DNA from: an uncultured Oscillibacter sp.
Lineage (GTDB): Bacteria > Bacillota > Clostridia > Oscillospirales > Oscillospiraceae
DNA: 12,943 nt
Assembly (NCBI GenBank): GCA_900550685.1
Contig: URTS01000046.1
Span: 1 to 12,943 of the forward strand
Reading direction: 5' to 3'
Part shown: positions 11,063-12,943 of the stretch, piece by piece
Numbering within the stretch: the stretch's first letter is position 1
Layout of the letters: every line of letters begins with the position of its first letter
Notes under the pieces: model-generated
Databases searched by the model: none
Seen by the model: the letters and a program-made list of their open reading frames with translations, nothing else
What the model was told of the DNA's origin: nothing
Position numbers and translations under genes: made by a program

Positions 11063-12943
11063 AGGTGATCCTGGCAGAGAGCGCCGGCTTTTGCTATGGC
11101 GTGAAGCGGGCGGTGGAACTGGCCCAGAAAACAGCGGCGGAGACCCAGGGCTGCTGGATGCTGGGGGACCTGATCCACAATGCCCATGTGGTCAACGACC
11201 TGGCGGCCCGGGGCATCCGGAAAACGGAGGACCCATCATCCCTGGGGGCGGGGGACACGGTGGTGATCCGGTCCCACGGAGAATTGAAAAGTGTGTTGGA
11301 TACCCTGGAAGCCCAGGGAGTCCACTGCGTCAACGCTACCTGTCCCAACGTGCTCCATATTCAAGAGTTGGTGTCCCAGGCAGAGCAGGAGGGACGGCAG
11401 GCCATTATCATCGGCGAGCGGCATCATCCGGAGGTCATGGGCCTTGCCAGCTGGTGTACCCATCCCCTGGTGTTTCAGACGCCGGAAGAGGTGGAAGCCT
11501 GGCTCTGGGAGGGGAATTTTGACCCGGAAACACCGGTGACGGTGGTGGCTCAGACCACCTGTATCCGGGAACTTTTTGAAAGTTCCTGCAAAATCCTAAA
11601 AAAACAGTGTACAAATGTGAAAATATTTGATACAATATGTTATGCTACGCGTAAACGCCAGAATGAAGCGGCTGAGATCGCCGCGGAAGTCGACGTGATG
11701 GTGGTGGTGGGCGACCGCAAAAGCGCCAACACACAGCATTTGGCAGAGATCTGCCGGCAGAACTGCTCCCGGGTCCTTCAGATCGAGGGGGCGGACGAGC
11801 TTTCCGCTGCAGATTTTGCAGACTGCCGTGCAGCTGGGCTTACGGCCGGTGCATCCACGCCCGCGGGCATCATTAAGGAGGTAAAAACAACGATGAGCGA
11901 AGAAATCAAGAGCACCGAAGGTATGGAAGAGTCCTTTGAGGAACTGCTGAATCAGTCTTTCAAAACTTTAAATACAGGAGAGAAGGTAACCGGCATTGTC
12001 ACCGCCATCACCCCCACCGAGGTCCAGGTGGATGTTGGCGCTAAGCAGTATGCGTACATCAAGCTCAGCGAGCTGAGCGACGATCCCACCGCCAAGCCCG
12101 AGGATATCGTGAAGGTTGGCGACGAGGTGGAGACCTATGTCGTCCGCGTCAACGACGTGGAGGGCTATGCTGAGCTTTCCAAGAAGCGTCTGGACGCCCA
12201 GAAGATCTGGGAGAACATCGAGACCGCCGTTGAGGACAAGACCGTGCTGGAAGGCACTGTCACCGAGGAGAACAAGGGCGGCATCGTGGTGTCTGTGAAG
12301 GGCATCCGCGTGTTTGTGCCTGCTTCTCAGAGTGGCCAGCCCCGCGGCGCCGACCTGTCTGCCATGAAGGGCCAGAAGGTCCAGCTGCGCATCACCGAGG
12401 TCAACCGTGCCCGCCGCCGCGTGGTGGGCTCCATCCGTTCCGTCACCGACGAGGCCCGTAAGGCCGCTCAGGAGGCCGTGTGGAGCAGCATCGAGGTTGG
12501 CAAGCACTACACCGGCACCGTGAAGTCCATGACCAGCTACGGCGTGTTCGTGGACATCGGCGGCGTGGACGGCATGGTCCACATCTCCGAGCTGTCCTGG
12601 AGCCGCATCAAGAACCCCGCCGAGATCTGCAAGGTTGGCGACACCATGGATGTGTACGTCATCTCCTTCGACCCCGAGAAGCACAAGATCTCCCTGGGCG
12701 CCAAGGACCACAGCGTGGATCCCTGGGAAGTGTTCATGAACAAGTACGGCGTGGGCGACACCGCCGAGGTCCGGATCGTCAAGCTGATGCCCTTCGGCGC
12801 TTTCGCTGAGGTGGTTCCCGGCGTGGACGGCCTGATCCACATCTCCCAGATCGCCGATCGCCGCATCGACAAGCCCGGTGACGTTCTGTCCGAGGGCCAG
12901 ATGGTCGACGTCAAGATCACCGCGATCGACGAGGAGAAGCAGA
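11059..12943 (+). CDS. ispH: IspH - ribosomal protein S1 fusion (3' end outside window)
   Basis: One reading frame without a stop runs from GTG 11059 to the window end (628 codons seen). Residues 1 to about 278 are 4-hydroxy-3-methylbut-2-enyl diphosphate reductase, the last step of the MEP isoprenoid pathway. They carry the three [4Fe-4S] cysteines (Cys12 in GFCYGV, Cys95 in ATCPN, Cys194 in DTICYAT), His40, His73, His123 and the proton-relay Glu125 in HHPEV. From 279 on it is S1-like: four OB-fold repeats at about 308-375, 394-455, 482-550 and 567 onward, the last cut by the window edge. The third (GVFVDIGGVDGMVHISELSW) is the most canonical. The start has GGGAGGT at 8 nt and overlaps the plsC stop. 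IspH-S1 fusions are a known clostridial form, so this is not a sequencing error. Arginine codons change from mostly CGG (9 of 13) in IspH to CGC/CGT (14 of 15) in S1. S1 may also start separately at 11893. Confidence 0.95.
   Translation, partial: MKVILAESAGFCYGVKRAVELAQKTAAETQGCWMLGDLIHNAHVVNDLAARGIRKTEDPSSLGAGDTVVIRSHGELKSVLDTLEAQGVHCVNATCPNVLHIQELVSQAEQEGRQAIIIGERHHPEVMGLASWCTHPLVFQTPEEVEAWLWEGNFDPETPVTVVAQTTCIRELFESSCKILKKQCTNVKIFDTICYATRKRQNEAAEIAAEVDVMVVVGDRKSANTQHLAEICRQNCSRVLQIEGADELSAADFADCRAAGLTAGASTPAGIIKEVKTTMSEEIKSTEGMEESFEELLNQSFKTLNTGEKVTGIVTAITPTEVQVDVGAKQYAYIKLSELSDDPTAKPEDIVKVGDEVETYVVRVNDVEGYAELSKKRLDAQKIWENIETAVEDKTVLEGTVTEENKGGIVVSVKGIRVFVPASQSGQPRGADLSAMKGQKVQLRITEVNRARRRVVGSIRSVTDEARKAAQEAVWSSIEVGKHYTGTVKSMTSYGVFVDIGGVDGMVHISELSWSRIKNPAEICKVGDTMDVYVISFDPEKHKISLGAKDHSVDPWEVFMNKYGVGDTAEVRIVKLMPFGAFAEVVPGVDGLIHISQIADRRIDKPGDVLSEGQMVDVKITAIDEEKQ
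11608..11636 (+). promoter_or_regulatory. Possible internal promoter for S1 inside ispH
   Basis: TGTACA (11608-11613, four of six matches to TTGACA) and TACAAT (11631-11636, five of six matches to TATAAT) are 17 nt apart, with TGA before the -10 box (extended -10). It lies in an AT-rich island of about 60 nt in a GC-rich gene, where codons rare nearby (ATA, ACA, TTT) are used. It is about 250 nt upstream of the internal S1 start. Not tested by any data here. Confidence 0.5.
11874..11895 (+). promoter_or_regulatory. rpsA: Internal Shine-Dalgarno and in-frame ATG for separate S1 translation
   Basis: TAAGGAGGT (11874-11882) is a full match to the anti-SD sequence and lies 10 nt before an in-frame ATG (11893-11895), from which a free S1 would begin MSEEIKSTEG. 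The bases encode the IKEV typical of the IspH C-terminus. It is the strongest SD in the window, and the codon style changes right after it. Confidence 0.7.

Noticed and set aside
10995..11522. + strand frame of 175 codons across plsC and ispH
   Set aside because: It is Gly/Arg/Pro-rich, out of frame with the IspH motifs, and starts inside plsC without an SD.
11880..11895. A lost ispH stop codon caused by a sequencing error
   Set aside because: The junction reads smoothly, IspH-S1 fusions are known in clostridia, and no frame change is needed on either side.
11968..12840. Long - strand open frame (290 codons) opposite the S1 repeats
   Set aside because: It is the complement of clearly conserved S1 domains; its His/Leu/Val/Asp-rich translation is what GC-rich coding DNA gives on the other strand.
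1..12943. tRNA or rRNA genes, CRISPR arrays, insertion sequences, phage genes
   Set aside because: Looked for on both strands; no cloverleaf, regularly spaced repeats, transposase motif or att-like repeat pair was found.

Overview
The window is a compact, GC-rich stretch of housekeeping chromosome, with every recognised gene on the + strand. It looks like a spore-forming, low-branching clostridial Firmicute with high GC, most like the gut Oscillospiraceae (Flavonifractor / Pseudoflavonifractor / Dysosmobacter type). This is inferred from a YlmC/YmxH-type protein, a GerW/YtfJ protein, the scpA-scpB-DUF2953-gerW-dac-rluB order and the fusion of IspH to ribosomal protein S1, which is a known clostridial architecture. 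I did not find a mobile element, CRISPR array, tRNA or rRNA, and nothing here amounts to a new gene system. The interesting material is regulatory.

Layout: (1) 1-255 is the 3' end of a YlmC/YmxH-type gene, closed by a strong terminator (about 270-312). (2) rpsB-tsf (470-2171) has a clear extended -10 promoter at 324-352, a structured leader of about 110 nt, and a 12-bp hairpin terminator (2191-2220). (3) A seven-gene run, 2391-7432, encodes a membrane M50 protease, ScpA, ScpB, a DUF2953 membrane protein, a GerW-type sporulation protein, a D,D-carboxypeptidase and an RluB-type pseudouridine synthase. It has a near-consensus promoter (2303-2331) and a terminator (7438-7464). Gaps are short or negative, so it is probably one operon mixing chromosome segregation, cell wall and sporulation functions. 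(4) A second run starts at 7593: a MurR/RpiR-type regulator, a BaiN/HI0933-type flavoprotein, cytidylate kinase, a PlsC-type acyltransferase, and an IspH-S1 fusion that runs off the window end. Overlapping start/stop codons (murR/flavoprotein, cmk/plsC, plsC/ispH) suggest translational coupling.

The point most worth a second look is the ispH-rpsA reading frame. It is continuous from 11059 to the window end. Inside it are an AT-rich island that forms a good extended -10 promoter (11608-11636), a perfect TAAGGAGGT Shine-Dalgarno sequence 10 nt before an in-frame ATG (11874-11895), and an abrupt change to ribosomal-protein codon use exactly at that ATG. This suggests that S1 is made both as the tail of IspH and, in larger amounts, on its own. 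Other points are a pairing pattern in the rpsB leader that could form a pseudoknot, a perfect inverted repeat over the murR promoter, a hairpin that holds the carboxypeptidase ribosome binding site in its loop, and a terminator-like hairpin facing the - strand between dac and rluB.
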